A DNA stretch of 64,000 nucleotides from Planctomycetota bacterium (lineage in GTDB: Bacteria; Planctomycetota; Brocadiia; Brocadiales; Bathyanammoxibiaceae): contig JACQVQ010000012.1 in assembly GCA_016209685.1 (NCBI GenBank), positions 173,584 to 237,583 of the forward strand, written 5' to 3'. The notes below the pieces were generated by a model. That model was not told the DNA's origin. It did not search any database and saw only the letters and a program-made list of their open reading frames with translations. Shown in pieces: positions 24,857 to 33,429 of this stretch (positions are counted from its first letter, which is position 1; every line of letters starts with the position of its first letter). The translations under genes and the position numbers were made by a program.

Positions 24857-24951
24857 ACGCAGGCTGAAGCCTGCGGCTACACCTGTTTAGTAGCCGCAAC
24901 CTTTAGGTTGCGTGTTTCTCGCAGGCTGAAGTTCGCTCCGCCTCAGGCGGA
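24857..24951. repeat. Paired GGCTAC hairpins plus SASGG-type palindrome between cas9 and cas1
   Basis: Hairpin ACGCAGGCTGAAGCCTGCG (24857-24875) followed by GGCTAC, then GTAGCC with hairpin GCAACCTTTAGGTTGC (24890-24911), then TCCGCCTCAGGCGGA (24937-24951). The same modules occur at 3433-3502. Confidence 0.75.
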
Positions 24952-25020
24952 CGAATCTGCCTAAGGTCATGCCGAAGGCAGATCCGCCTACGGCGTGACA
25001 TGACCTGCGGCTACATTCTA

Positions 25021-28000
25021 TCAGTCATTGGCCCGGCGCACCTCCCCAAGTGGAGTGACAAGTACCTTCTGACAATTCTTTATCCTGAGAGGGTCTATTG
25101 TGCTAGTCCCCCAATCTCCAGCTTTCAGTATGACCTTTTTCTCCCTGGCATCCTCAAGACGTACAAAAGAAATCTGAGGTAAAGCTACCGTTCTAATCAC
25201 ATATAGCCCTCTTTTGCCATCCCCTTCATCTATCTCAATGGTCTCCCTGCCTGCCAGTGAGAACTTGAAGCGTCTGCCCTCTCCATGTTCTCGCTTGACC
25301 ACAGGCAGGCCCGCCTTTAAACGGTCATAGGCATCCTTGAGGCTGACAAGGCAGCCCTCCCACTTAGGTTTCCCCTTCTTATCCAGCACCTCCACCACCT
25401 CTATGTGGTGGTTAGAGTCTGTAGTTACGTGTCGCTGTCGCAGACCTTTACCCACGGTGAACGTCGTGACCTTCTTGTTTATCCGCACCTTGTGGATGGG
25501 TATATTCCGTCCGTCTTTGGTTGTCAAACACGGGTGATTAGCCTCGTTAGAGAAGGCCTTCTTTGGTTCCTTGATGCCCAATGCCTGGAGTTTATCAAGC
25601 ACCAACTGCCTTGCTACAGGGTCTGCAATATCCTGGGCCTCCGATTCCGAAAGGTTTACAAGTGGTTTTCGGACGCGGTGGAATTCATACGGCTTACCCT
25701 TTCCGTCAGTCCCCTGGATGGGTCTACTGTAGTTGGTCTCTTCGTGGAGTGGGCCGCTGACCTTGCGGTTGACACGGTGGGAGACGACGAGTTTCTCTAT
25801 GGAACTGCGGACGTTGTCCAGGAAGGTGGGCCAGGGCGGGTTGACCTTGCCAAAGCGTCTGCGTCTCTCACTGACGGCACGGCTGGCGGCATCACTAAGC
25901 ATCTTGACTGTGCCTGCACCTGTGAGTGCGATGCATATAGCGTCCACAGCGTGATGGCGGTGGTCGTCACGGGATTTCTCTCCGCCGTCGTTAAGGATTT
26001 TGTTCAGTCCCCATTCGTTACGGAGGTAGGCGGTTATCTGGCCACGGCCGGCCTGGACCCGGCGATTGCCGTTGGCATCTATGCCGTCATGCCCACCGTA
26101 GAGTGTCCCCAGGTATCCCATCGCAAGGCGTGAGGCGTAGGCAGTGTCTGTGAGCTGGCGGTTGGCAAATTCTTCAAGCAATTTATCCAGTTTTTCTCCG
26201 TGTGCCTCAAATCGCTCCAGCTTGATGCCTCTTGCTTTTCCTTTAAAACCCTTGACGCGCTGGAGTATTTCCTCCCATTTGGGGGTATTGGCGTAGGCCT
26301 CGTGGGGCGTTTTATTGCCCTTGACCTGGTTCTCATCCACGTGGCAGAGGGTCTTGTTAAGGAAGGAGTCGTCTAGTGACCTGGGGAAGGGGATTATGTG
26401 TTCAATGTCAAACTGTGGGTGGTCACCCATGAGAGAGGCCATAGAGATTTGCTTGCCGGTGTACGGGCAATGCCATCCACATTCTTCAGCTAGGAGGACC
26501 TTTTCTTTATCCCGTCTGCTGGGTTTGAGGTTTGGTATCTCCGCAAGTATCTTTTTTGCGGCCTCCTCACGTGCTTTCTCGTTCTCTCGGTTCCTCTTCC
26601 ATATATCCTCACGGTCTTTTTTGCTCTTCTTCAGGTCTCGGGCCAGCTCAATGCGTGTCATGTTGGGTTTGCCGTACTGGTGGACGAGGTTGTTTACCAC
26701 CTTTCGGAGTTCTGTGAGGGTGCGTGTGACGGCAGGGTTGCGGAGGTTTGAGAGATGCTCCGTTACCAGTGGCAGTGAGTCCAGGGGTTTCTCTGCTGGC
26801 GGTTCGCCGTAGACCTCCTTCACGGCCGTCCTGTAGGGTGTGCCCTTCTCCATGAGGGGCAGGAGCTTTGCAAGTGCCTGGCGGGAGAGGTTGCAGTAGC
26901 CGTCCTCCAGTGCAAGTTGCCCGAAGTCTTTCGCCTTCTCCCCCTCCAGCCCCCAGGCCTTTATGCCCCGGCGTGCCTGTGCCTCTTCGCTCTGGATACT
27001 GTGTACGTCCTCTACGATTTGTTCTCGCTGTTCCGTAGAGAATTCCTTCCACTTTTCTTCTCCAAAGATTTTTATCAGTTTGGAGGCGGTGCGGTTGCCG
27101 GGGAGTTTGTCATTTCCCCCCGCCTCAAAATTGAAGTGGGCTTTTTTCAACCCTGTCTGCTTGCGGATCTTGCCAAACGTAAGGTCTCCCTGGGTCTCCA
27201 GGGCCTCAATCAATTTAGTGCGCTCCTCAGGACTGAGCTTGCGTACCTCTCCAGTGGATGTGTCGGTAAGCACCAGGTCGTTGACCTTCTGGAGGAGGCG
27301 GAATCGCTGGGCATCAAAGAGTGCCATAGGGGCACGTTTGCGTTTGGGTTCGTGTTCGCAGTTGCCTATAAATTCTTTCCTGATTTTGAGGGGTCGCTGA
27401 TAGAAGATGGCATGGGAGACCCTCTTCTTGAGTTCCTCAGTGAGTATAGTTGGGTAGTGGCATGCCTGGGCGTTCCAGATGGCCTCAAATTCTTCCTGGT
27501 ACATCTTCCGGGAGGTATGTTTTGAGCGTATGCGTCCCTCCTCCGGGTTCAGGCCGGAGAAGTACTCCCCGAGGGTTCTAGCCTCAGACTCCTCTATCTT
27601 CCTCCCAAGCTCACTTATTTCCGCCTTCATGCCTTTTTCCTCTTCTTTTTTCTTAGGGGCGGCCTTGCGATTGGACAGGAACCCCCGTCGCTGTGCGAGG
27701 TGGTAGAGTGCCCGGCCTAGTTCATGGCAGGAGAGTTTCTCGTCTAAGGCCCTTGCACGGAGGAAATACGGAAAGACGTGGGAGAACTGGGTCTTCTCCC
27801 CTACTTTATCTTTTGTGTCCAGACCTAGTTTCTTTGTCCAGGTCTCTACGAGTTCCCTGTCCAACTTCGGCAGGACATCCTCGGCCTTTCCTTCGGATAA
27901 TAATCCTGAGGACTGCAGGAGTGACCACAGGCCCTCCATCCTCCTGGCACGTCGCTGAAGGTTCCGTCGGTGGAGGCGTGCATCACGGCGGGTTTTGTTA

Positions 28001-28179
28001 CGTGATTCCTCCTTGCCCTGTTCAATAAGGCCCTCCATGCCCGCCTCGTACACACGGACGCCGGACCCCACAATGCGTCCCTGGTCCTGGCCTTTGACCT
28101 CTAGCAGGGACCAGCCTATGGAGTTTGTCCCTATGTCAAGACCAAGAATAAGCTGGGGGGACTCCTGTTTTGCTTTCAT
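25021..28179 (-). CDS. cas9: Type II-C CRISPR nuclease Cas9
   Basis: 1052 aa, the compact II-C size. RuvC-I ILGLDIGTNSIGW with D15; Arg-rich bridge helix about 60-80 (NKTRRDARLHRRNLQRRARR); RuvC-II RIELARD with E511; HNH with DIEHIIPF (catalytic H594) and DENQVKGNKTP (N617); RuvC-III RHHAVDA with H743 and D746. All catalytic residues are present, so both strands should be cut. AGGAGG lies 9 bases before the ATG. The gene is divergent from the tracrRNA gene, about 100 bp apart. The PAM cannot be inferred. Confidence 0.97.
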   Translation of the reverse strand: MKAKQESPQLILGLDIGTNSIGWSLLEVKGQDQGRIVGSGVRVYEAGMEGLIEQGKEESRNKTRRDARLHRRNLQRRARRMEGLWSLLQSSGLLSEGKAEDVLPKLDRELVETWTKKLGLDTKDKVGEKTQFSHVFPYFLRARALDEKLSCHELGRALYHLAQRRGFLSNRKAAPKKKEEEKGMKAEISELGRKIEESEARTLGEYFSGLNPEEGRIRSKHTSRKMYQEEFEAIWNAQACHYPTILTEELKKRVSHAIFYQRPLKIRKEFIGNCEHEPKRKRAPMALFDAQRFRLLQKVNDLVLTDTSTGEVRKLSPEERTKLIEALETQGDLTFGKIRKQTGLKKAHFNFEAGGNDKLPGNRTASKLIKIFGEEKWKEFSTEQREQIVEDVHSIQSEEAQARRGIKAWGLEGEKAKDFGQLALEDGYCNLSRQALAKLLPLMEKGTPYRTAVKEVYGEPPAEKPLDSLPLVTEHLSNLRNPAVTRTLTELRKVVNNLVHQYGKPNMTRIELARDLKKSKKDREDIWKRNRENEKAREEAAKKILAEIPNLKPSRRDKEKVLLAEECGWHCPYTGKQISMASLMGDHPQFDIEHIIPFPRSLDDSFLNKTLCHVDENQVKGNKTPHEAYANTPKWEEILQRVKGFKGKARGIKLERFEAHGEKLDKLLEEFANRQLTDTAYASRLAMGYLGTLYGGHDGIDANGNRRVQAGRGQITAYLRNEWGLNKILNDGGEKSRDDHRHHAVDAICIALTGAGTVKMLSDAASRAVSERRRRFGKVNPPWPTFLDNVRSSIEKLVVSHRVNRKVSGPLHEETNYSRPIQGTDGKGKPYEFHRVRKPLVNLSESEAQDIADPVARQLVLDKLQALGIKEPKKAFSNEANHPCLTTKDGRNIPIHKVRINKKVTTFTVGKGLRQRHVTTDSNHHIEVVEVLDKKGKPKWEGCLVSLKDAYDRLKAGLPVVKREHGEGRRFKFSLAGRETIEIDEGDGKRGLYVIRTVALPQISFVRLEDAREKKVILKAGDWGTSTIDPLRIKNCQKVLVTPLGEVRRAND

Positions 28180-28203
28180 GGCATCTTCCTCCTGATAATT
28201 TTT

Positions 28204-28226
28204 CGCAGGCTAAAGCCTGCGGCTAC
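28204..28226. repeat. GGCTAC hairpin in the cas9 leader
   Basis: CGCAGGCTAAAGCCTGCG followed by GGCTAC, 25 bp before the cas9 start. On the cas9 transcript it folds into a stem 12 bp above the ribosome site and may affect translation (inference). Confidence 0.7.
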
Positions 28227-28242
28227 CATTGGCATTTTCTCC

Positions 28243-28271
28243 TTGACAAATTTGTAAATGTGCGTTAGACT
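28243..28271 (+). promoter_or_regulatory. tracrRNA promoter
   Basis: Consensus TTGACA (28243-28248), 17-bp spacer, TAGACT (28266-28271). The expected transcript start at about 28279 coincides with the first base that can pair with the CRISPR repeat. Confidence 0.8.
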
Positions 28272-28278
28272 TTCACTC

Positions 28279-28378
28279 AAGTATACCTAAGCGACGATTG
28301 TCACGAGTTACAATAAGACTTTTGTCGTAAGCGCTGCTCTAAGGAGCAAGCAAGCACCTCCCAGTGGGGTGCTTTTTT
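28279..28378 (+). ncRNA. tracrRNA
   Basis: About 100 nt. The first 36 nt form an anti-repeat: AAGTATACCTAAGCGACGAT matches the complement of the repeat 3' half, and GTCACGAGTTACAAT pairs imperfectly with its 5' half. The following TACAATAAGAC resembles the Neisseria-type II-C tracrRNA core. A hairpin TGCTC-TAAG-GAGCA (28335-28348) follows. The RNA ends with stem AGCACCTC/GGGGTGCT (one G-U pair) and a T run (28353-28378). Promoter, anti-repeat, core and terminator are in the expected order and strand. Confidence 0.92.
28353..28378 (+). terminator. Intrinsic terminator of the tracrRNA
   Basis: AGCACCTC (28353-28360), loop CCAGT, GGGGTGCT (28366-28373), then a T run. Eight paired bases with one G-U. 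Confidence 0.88.
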
Positions 28379-28855
28379 ATTCTTCCAAATAAGTTCCGCT
28401 TAAAATATTTCCCCTAAGCCTGTTTCTTCAATGTAATGTCTGGCTAACCTTTATGTCAATAATTGGCCTACACCTGGGAGGCTATAAAAAGATAATACTT
28501 ATTCGGCTGAAATGCAAGATATTTATGTAGAGATAACGTATTAGTAGAAGATTTAACTTTTTGCCGTCTCAAAAGGTAAAATCCTTGAGTCCAGCGGTGG
28601 GCATAGCCCACCCTACTCTTGGCACGTTTGGGCGTGCGAGACAAGCTCGCACGCTACAGGCTACAGGCTTCGCTCCCCCTTCGTCCGCCTCAGGCGGACT
28701 CAGGGCTTTGGCTCACTCAGACGCCGTCCTGAGCAAGGCGAAGGAATGACACATCAGTAAGAGGGGCTTTCAGAGGTACGATAAAGTAACATTTGATTTC
28801 CAGGGGGTTTTTTGCTAATTTTTGCGCAGGGCACGTTGCAACGTGCCCCTACTCC
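28379..28855. other. Gene-free region between tracrRNA and nth
   Basis: The first 180 bp are AT-rich with nothing recognised. From about 28590 it is stacked dispersed palindromes: GGTGGGCATAGCCCACC, GGGCGTGCGAGACAAGCTCGC-type, CTTCGCTCAG-type (28670-28750) with TCCGCCTCAGGCGGA at 28684-28698, and GGGCACGTTGCAACGTGCCC at 28829-28848. An open frame extending nth upstream through this is not a credible coding extension. Confidence 0.6.
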
Positions 28856-29488
28856 ATGCATAAAGTAGAAAAGATAATCTCACTCCTGGAGAAGGAGTAT
28901 CCCTCCGCCAGGCTGGCCCTGAATTTTAATACCCCTCTGGAACTGCTGGTGGCCCTTATCCTTGCGGCTCAGTGTACGGACGAACGGGTGAACCAGGTGA
29001 CTAAGGCCCTGTTTAAAAAATATAGTACTGCAGGGGATTACGCAGAGACAGATATTGCCACGCTGGAGGGGGAGATACGTACCACGGGCTTCTTCCGCAA
29101 TAAGGCCAGGAGTATCGTAGGCTCTACCAAGGGGATAGTGGAGAGGTACGGGGGGAAGGTCCCTGACAGACTGGAAGACCTCCTCTCCCTGCCGGGGGTG
29201 GGGAGGAAGACTGCCAATATCCTACTGGGTAATGCCTTTGACGTGCCTGCCGTAGGTGTGGATACCCACGTGGGGAGGCTGGCAGGCCGCATCGGACTGA
29301 GTAAGGCCACAGACCCCGACAAGATAGAGGGAGACCTGTGTCAGATAGTACCCAGGGCAAAGTGGGTAAGGTTTTGCCACCTCCTCCAGGAACACGGGAG
29401 AAAGGTATGCCAGGCCAGAAAGCCCCTCTGTCCTACTTGTGTTATAATAAAACTTTGCGATTATCCGAATAAGACCACAGAACTGTAG
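28856..29488 (+). CDS. nth: Endonuclease III
   Basis: 210 aa from ATG 28856 (MHKVEKIISLLEKEYP). It has the helix-hairpin-helix LPGVGRKTANILLGNAF with catalytic Lys, the catalytic Asp in VGVDTHVGRL, and the C-terminal iron-sulfur loop C-x6-C-x2-C-x5-C (CQARKPLCPTCVIIKLC). It removes oxidised pyrimidines. An upstream in-frame start at 28793 reads through a dispersed palindrome and is rejected. That palindrome ends 5 bp before the ATG, so no ribosome site is visible. Confidence 0.94.
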   Translation: MHKVEKIISLLEKEYPSARLALNFNTPLELLVALILAAQCTDERVNQVTKALFKKYSTAGDYAETDIATLEGEIRTTGFFRNKARSIVGSTKGIVERYGGKVPDRLEDLLSLPGVGRKTANILLGNAFDVPAVGVDTHVGRLAGRIGLSKATDPDKIEGDLCQIVPRAKWVRFCHLLQEHGRKVCQARKPLCPTCVIIKLCDYPNKTTEL

Positions 29489-29537
29489 GGGCTGAATATA
29501 TTCAGCCCCTACATATGGCAAAGAGGAAGCGAAGGAA

Positions 29538-30854
29538 ATGAACATTACCTGTGTGGGATGCGGATACGTGGGCCTGGTGGTGGGGACTTGCCTGGCTGAA
29601 CAGGGCCACAGGGTCCTCTGCGTAGATTCAGACGTAAAGAAGATTAACGGGCTTAAAAGGGGTGTCCTCCCTATATACGAGCCGGGGCTGGGGGAGATAC
29701 TTGATAGGAACGTGAAAGAAGGCAGGCAGTCCTTCGGTACCAGCCTCGCAAAGGGGATAAAAACTGGAGAGGTAATATTCATAGCAGTAGGGACCCCCAT
29801 GGAAGACGGTGGGAAGGCTGACGTATCTGCCGTCCTCGCCGTAGCCAGGGAGATTGGCCAGTCCGCCTCAGGCGGAAGGGAGTATAAGATAGTGGTGATT
29901 AAGAGCACCGTACCGGTTGGCACCGCCTCCAGGGTAGCCAGGGTTATAAAGAGCAACCAGAGGAGGCCGAGAGATTTTGACGTGGTATCAAACCCCGAGT
30001 TCCTGAGGGAAGGGACTGCCGTAAAGGATTTTCTGGAACCGGACAGGGTAATTGTGGGGCTGGATAACCCCAGCCCCAGGCTCAGGAAGACCATGGAGAC
30101 GCTGTACAGGGGAATCACCGATACGGAACACCCCCTCCTCTTTACTAATACAAGGAGCGCCGAGTTAATAAAATACGCCAGTAACGCCATGCTCGCCACC
30201 AGGGTATCCTTCATGAACGAAATCGCCGGTCTCTGTGAGAATGTGGGGGCAGACGTTACGGAGGTGGCCAGAGGCGTGGGGCTTGATTCAAGGATTGGTC
30301 CCAGGTTCCTGGAGGCAGGGGTGGGCTACGGTGGCTCGTGTCTACCAAAGGACGTCAAGGCCCTGGCAAAGATAATGAGGGGCCATGGGCTCTCTCCAAG
30401 AATCATAGAGACGGTGGATAAGATAAACGAGGAGCAAAAACTGCTCCCCGTAAAGAAGATAAAAACTCTCTTGCCCACGCTTAAGGGTAAGAAGATAGCC
30501 ATCTGGGGGTTGGCCTTCAAGCCAGGGACTGACGATATGCGGGAGGCCCCCTCCCTGGCCGTCATCAAGGAACTGCAGAAGGCTGGGGCAAGGATTCAGG
30601 CCTTTGACCCCGTGGCCGAGGCCAGGGCAAAAACGCTCCTCAAGCATGTAAACTTCTGCAACGACCCCTACAGGACGCTGAGAGGTTGCGATGCCCTGAT
30701 AATCCTCACGGAATGGAACGAGTTCAGGGGGCTGGACAAGAAGAGGATGAAAGCCCTCCTAAAAACACCCAACGTGGTAGACGGCAGGAACGTCTACGAC
30801 CCTGGGGAGATGCGGAGGTTAGGTTTCAATTATCTGGGTATTGGGAGGAGCTGA
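29538..30854 (+). CDS. ugd: UDP-glucose 6-dehydrogenase
   Basis: 438 aa. N-terminal NAD-binding GCGYVGLVVGTCLAEQGH, STVPVGT, catalytic Cys in GYGGSCLPKDVKAL, and C-terminal UDP-binding domain (WGLAFKPGTDDMREAPS). It oxidises UDP-glucose to UDP-glucuronate for surface polysaccharide. GAAGGAA precedes the ATG. A 15-bp palindrome (29862-29876) inserts SASGG in frame between AREIGQ and REYKIVVIKSTVPVG, on a surface loop joining two helices of the Rossmann domain. Confidence 0.95.
   Translation: MNITCVGCGYVGLVVGTCLAEQGHRVLCVDSDVKKINGLKRGVLPIYEPGLGEILDRNVKEGRQSFGTSLAKGIKTGEVIFIAVGTPMEDGGKADVSAVLAVAREIGQSASGGREYKIVVIKSTVPVGTASRVARVIKSNQRRPRDFDVVSNPEFLREGTAVKDFLEPDRVIVGLDNPSPRLRKTMETLYRGITDTEHPLLFTNTRSAELIKYASNAMLATRVSFMNEIAGLCENVGADVTEVARGVGLDSRIGPRFLEAGVGYGGSCLPKDVKALAKIMRGHGLSPRIIETVDKINEEQKLLPVKKIKTLLPTLKGKKIAIWGLAFKPGTDDMREAPSLAVIKELQKAGARIQAFDPVAEARAKTLLKHVNFCNDPYRTLRGCDALIILTEWNEFRGLDKKRMKALLKTPNVVDGRNVYDPGEMRRLGFNYLGIGRS
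29862..29876. repeat. TCCGCCTCAGGCGGA palindrome in ugd
   Basis: Perfect palindromic arms around TCA, in the frame that yields SASGG. Opposite gene strand to the copies in radA and ispD, but the same peptide because the element is palindromic. Confidence 0.85.
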
Positions 30855-30972
30855 GGAACAGGGGCCAGGGGTTAGGGAACAGGGAAGGAAAGGTCATTGC
30901 GAGCATTTTTAAAACTACATCTCTATAACCCTTTGAAAAGAACGAATATCAATTGGTGCGTTAAGGCGCACT

Positions 30973-31587
30973 CTACATCTTCCTGCACTTTATGAGACAG
31001 CAAGAGCCAAAGAGGTTTACCCTCTCCTGGTGTTCTATCCTTAGCCCTGCCTCCTGGAGGATGGCCTCTATGTCAAGGTGTTGTCCGAGACCCAGGGCCA
31101 TCCTGAAGGGGGAAAAAAATTTGTCTATCTGGGAGAGCCAGCCCTCGGTATTGCCTGCGTAGTTCAGGATGTAAATCTCTCCCCCCTCCCGACAGACCCG
31201 CCCCATCTCCAGTACCAGCCTCAAGGGTTCGGGTACAACGGCCATTGTATGTGCGGCAATCACCTTATGAAACCTTCCTGAGGGAAAGTCCATCCTGGTG
31301 GCGTCCATCTCATGCAACTCTACGTGGGATAATCCGAAGTCCCGCTTCCTCTGTCGGGCCTTCTCCAGCATCTCCGCCGAGAGGTCTATCCCCACCACAC
31401 TGGCCTCCCTCGGATATAATGGGAGGGCTATACCAGTCCCTACCCCTACCTCCAGTATCTCCTCTCTTGGCTTTATATCCATGAGCCTGATGGCGGCCCT
31501 CCTGCCTGGGGCGTATAATCTCCCAAAGAAGCTGTCATAAAAGGAGGAATAAAAGGCGTATATTTTCTTTAGTCTATCTGATTCCAT
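30973..31587 (-). CDS. SAM-dependent methyltransferase, PmtA-like
   Basis: 204 aa class I methyltransferase: ILEVGVGTGIALPLYP (motif I), VVGIDLSAEMLEKA (motif II) and MDATRMDFPSGRFHKVIA. The overall pattern, including the N-terminal YDSFFGRLYAPGRR, resembles phosphatidylethanolamine N-methyltransferases of the PmtA type, which make methylated phospholipids. Other small-molecule methylation cannot be excluded. It stands alone, with repeats on both sides. Confidence 0.75.
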   Translation of the reverse strand: MESDRLKKIYAFYSSFYDSFFGRLYAPGRRAAIRLMDIKPREEILEVGVGTGIALPLYPREASVVGIDLSAEMLEKARQRKRDFGLSHVELHEMDATRMDFPSGRFHKVIAAHTMAVVPEPLRLVLEMGRVCREGGEIYILNYAGNTEGWLSQIDKFFSPFRMALGLGQHLDIEAILQEAGLRIEHQERVNLFGSCCLIKCRKM

Positions 31588-31625
31588 AATTGGTGCTGGC
31601 TATATTTTTAACATGATTCTCTAAA

Positions 31626-31680
31626 ACGCAGGCTAAAGTTCGCCAGAGGCGAATCTGCCTCAGGCATGACCTGCGGCTAC
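31626..31680. repeat. Composite GCAGGCTAAAG element
   Basis: Begins ACGCAGGCTAAAG and ends CCTGCGGCTAC with an internal insertion containing CAGAGGCGAATCTGCCTCAGG. A GGCTAC hairpin that has been entered by a second palindrome. Confidence 0.6.
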
Positions 31681-31769
31681 ATCTCTTGCTGATTCCATAT
31701 CTTTCTAGACCCCTGTAAAAGCGCCCCTACGGGCATATGCAATATGCCCCTACAATGAACGCCGTGCCC

Positions 31770-33257
31770 CTACATCTTTCTGTTCCCATTCCCATTCCCA
31801 TACCCTGTCAGTACCCTGCATATAGAGTCCTGGAATTCCTTTACGTGGGCTGGGGCTACCTTGAAGTCATTGACCAGAATAGAAAAGGCAAGTGTGTCTC
31901 CCCCCTGGGTCTCCACGTAACCGGAGAGGGCGCAGACTTTGGAGATGTAGCCTGTCTTGGCCTTGACCCTTCCCGTGCAAGAAGGCCCTTTTAATCTCTT
32001 GCGGAGGCTACCTGTGATACCTCCTGAGACTGGCAGGGAAGAGACAAACGTCTCGGACTCTTTATGCTGATACATGAAGGCCAGCAGGTCAGTTATCATC
32101 TCCGGGGAGAAGCGGTTTTCCCTGCACAGACCTGAGCCGTCTTCCACCTGATATTCCCGTGGTTCGTAACCCAATTTAAACATCAGTTCTTTAATTACTT
32201 CCAGGCCGGCTGGGCGGCTCCCCTCCCCCCTCGCCTCTGCACCAACGGTCTTGAGTATCTGCTCCGCATAAAAGTTCTGACTACTGGTGTTGGCTACCGT
32301 CACGGCCTGGGCCATGGTGGAGGTGGTACACGTAAGGAGCTTCCATGTCGTCTGGTCTGATTCCTCCGCCCCCAATAACCTTGGCTGGCCGGATACCTTG
32401 ATACCTTTCTTTCCAAGTACCTCACAAAAGACGCTCGCAAAGAATAGGGGTGGATTATCCACTGGCACCGAGCGTTTTAGAGATTTACTCCTCTGGGGTA
32501 TCTCCCCCTTGATACAAATCTCTCCGGAATCGGGGTCTCTGTCCACACGCACCCGGGATTTTTTAAGATTATCCGATACCTTACAAGAGTTAACGACCTT
32601 TAGATAACCGCCGCCTGGCTCTAACTCCATCTCTGCCCTGCCGTTCTTGCCAGGCCGGAGGATAATGTCCATGCAATTGTCATTAAGAGAGAGGGCGCCG
32701 GTGGGGGCACAGTACCAGGAGAGGAGCTGGTCCTTTGGCCAGGCTGGGTGAATCCACTCCTTGTCAAAGAAAGAGGCATCGGCCACTATGTCTCCCCCTA
32801 TCTCTTTTATCCCGGCCTGGAGGATTACCTCTGCCCAGTCTTCCAGAACTGCGGTAACTTTCCCCCCATTAAAACGGCCAGAGATGTTGGGGTCTCCGCC
32901 TCCTCTGACGATTATATCCCCGAGGAGCCTCCCCTGGGGGTCTATCTCGCCCCGATAGAAGACCCTGGTCTTGAATTGATACTGCGAGCCCAGGTAATCC
33001 AGGGCGCTTGCAGTAGTAAAGAGTTTCATGTTGGAGGCCACAGTAAAGAGTTCCCGGCTATTGTGTCTAAAGAGGGGGGTTTTATCTGGGAGTCTGACCA
33101 CGCTAATCCCCACCGAGGCATCTTTTAAGGTGTTAGGTGAGAGTAGAGGTAAGAGCTGTTGGGCCAGCCCTGAACCGTATTGGGTTGGGGCCGATTCTTC
33201 CCCAAGGAGCGGCGTATGGTAGCAGAAGGCAGTAAGCAGTAAGCAGTAGGCAGCCAT
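31770..33257 (-). CDS. dacB: D-alanyl-D-alanine carboxypeptidase/endopeptidase (PBP4 type)
   Basis: S13-family penicillin-binding protein. The nucleophile motif SNMK appears in FTVASNMKLFTTASALDYL, SxN-type in GALSLNDNCMD, and KTG in VKAKTGYISKVCALSGYVE. It trims peptidoglycan in the periplasm. The frame is open to 33440, but upstream of 33257 it runs through a 22-bp-armed palindrome. From ATG 33257 the N-terminus MAAYCLLLTAFCYHTPLLG resembles a signal peptide yet is encoded by the dispersed CTGCTTACTG heptamers. Start choice is therefore tentative (33275 and 33440 are alternatives). Confidence 0.85.
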   Translation of the reverse strand: MAAYCLLLTAFCYHTPLLGEESAPTQYGSGLAQQLLPLLSPNTLKDASVGISVVRLPDKTPLFRHNSRELFTVASNMKLFTTASALDYLGSQYQFKTRVFYRGEIDPQGRLLGDIIVRGGGDPNISGRFNGGKVTAVLEDWAEVILQAGIKEIGGDIVADASFFDKEWIHPAWPKDQLLSWYCAPTGALSLNDNCMDIILRPGKNGRAEMELEPGGGYLKVVNSCKVSDNLKKSRVRVDRDPDSGEICIKGEIPQRSKSLKRSVPVDNPPLFFASVFCEVLGKKGIKVSGQPRLLGAEESDQTTWKLLTCTTSTMAQAVTVANTSSQNFYAEQILKTVGAEARGEGSRPAGLEVIKELMFKLGYEPREYQVEDGSGLCRENRFSPEMITDLLAFMYQHKESETFVSSLPVSGGITGSLRKRLKGPSCTGRVKAKTGYISKVCALSGYVETQGGDTLAFSILVNDFKVAPAHVKEFQDSICRVLTGYGNGNGNRKM

Positions 33258-33267
33258 GCACCACGTA

Positions 33268-33318
33268 GGGTTCATGGCAAGCCATGCACTCCTGTAGTGC
33301 ATGGCTTGCCATGAACCC
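33268..33318. repeat. Long-armed palindrome upstream of dacB
   Basis: Perfect 22-bp arms: GGGTTCATGGCAAGCC plus ATGCAC (33268-33289), inverted at 33297-33318 around a 7-base loop. A partial further copy is at about 33320-33361. Flanked on both sides by TTACTGC-type heptamers. Confidence 0.85.
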
Positions 33319-33429
33319 CTGTGGTACATGGCATGACCGTGAACCCGACGTGGTTCACGGTAGGCAGAAAACAGTAAGCAGTAACTTCTTTTACTCCCTA
33401 CTCCATACTGCCTACTGTCTACTGGGTTT

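Noticed and set aside
24829-25020. Extra cas gene (csn2 or cas4) between cas9 and cas1
   Set aside because: The gap holds only dispersed hairpins; no coding frame.
28793-28855. Upstream extension of nth by 21 codons
   Set aside because: It runs through a dispersed palindrome and has no family match; Endonuclease III starts near HKVEKIISLLEKEYP.
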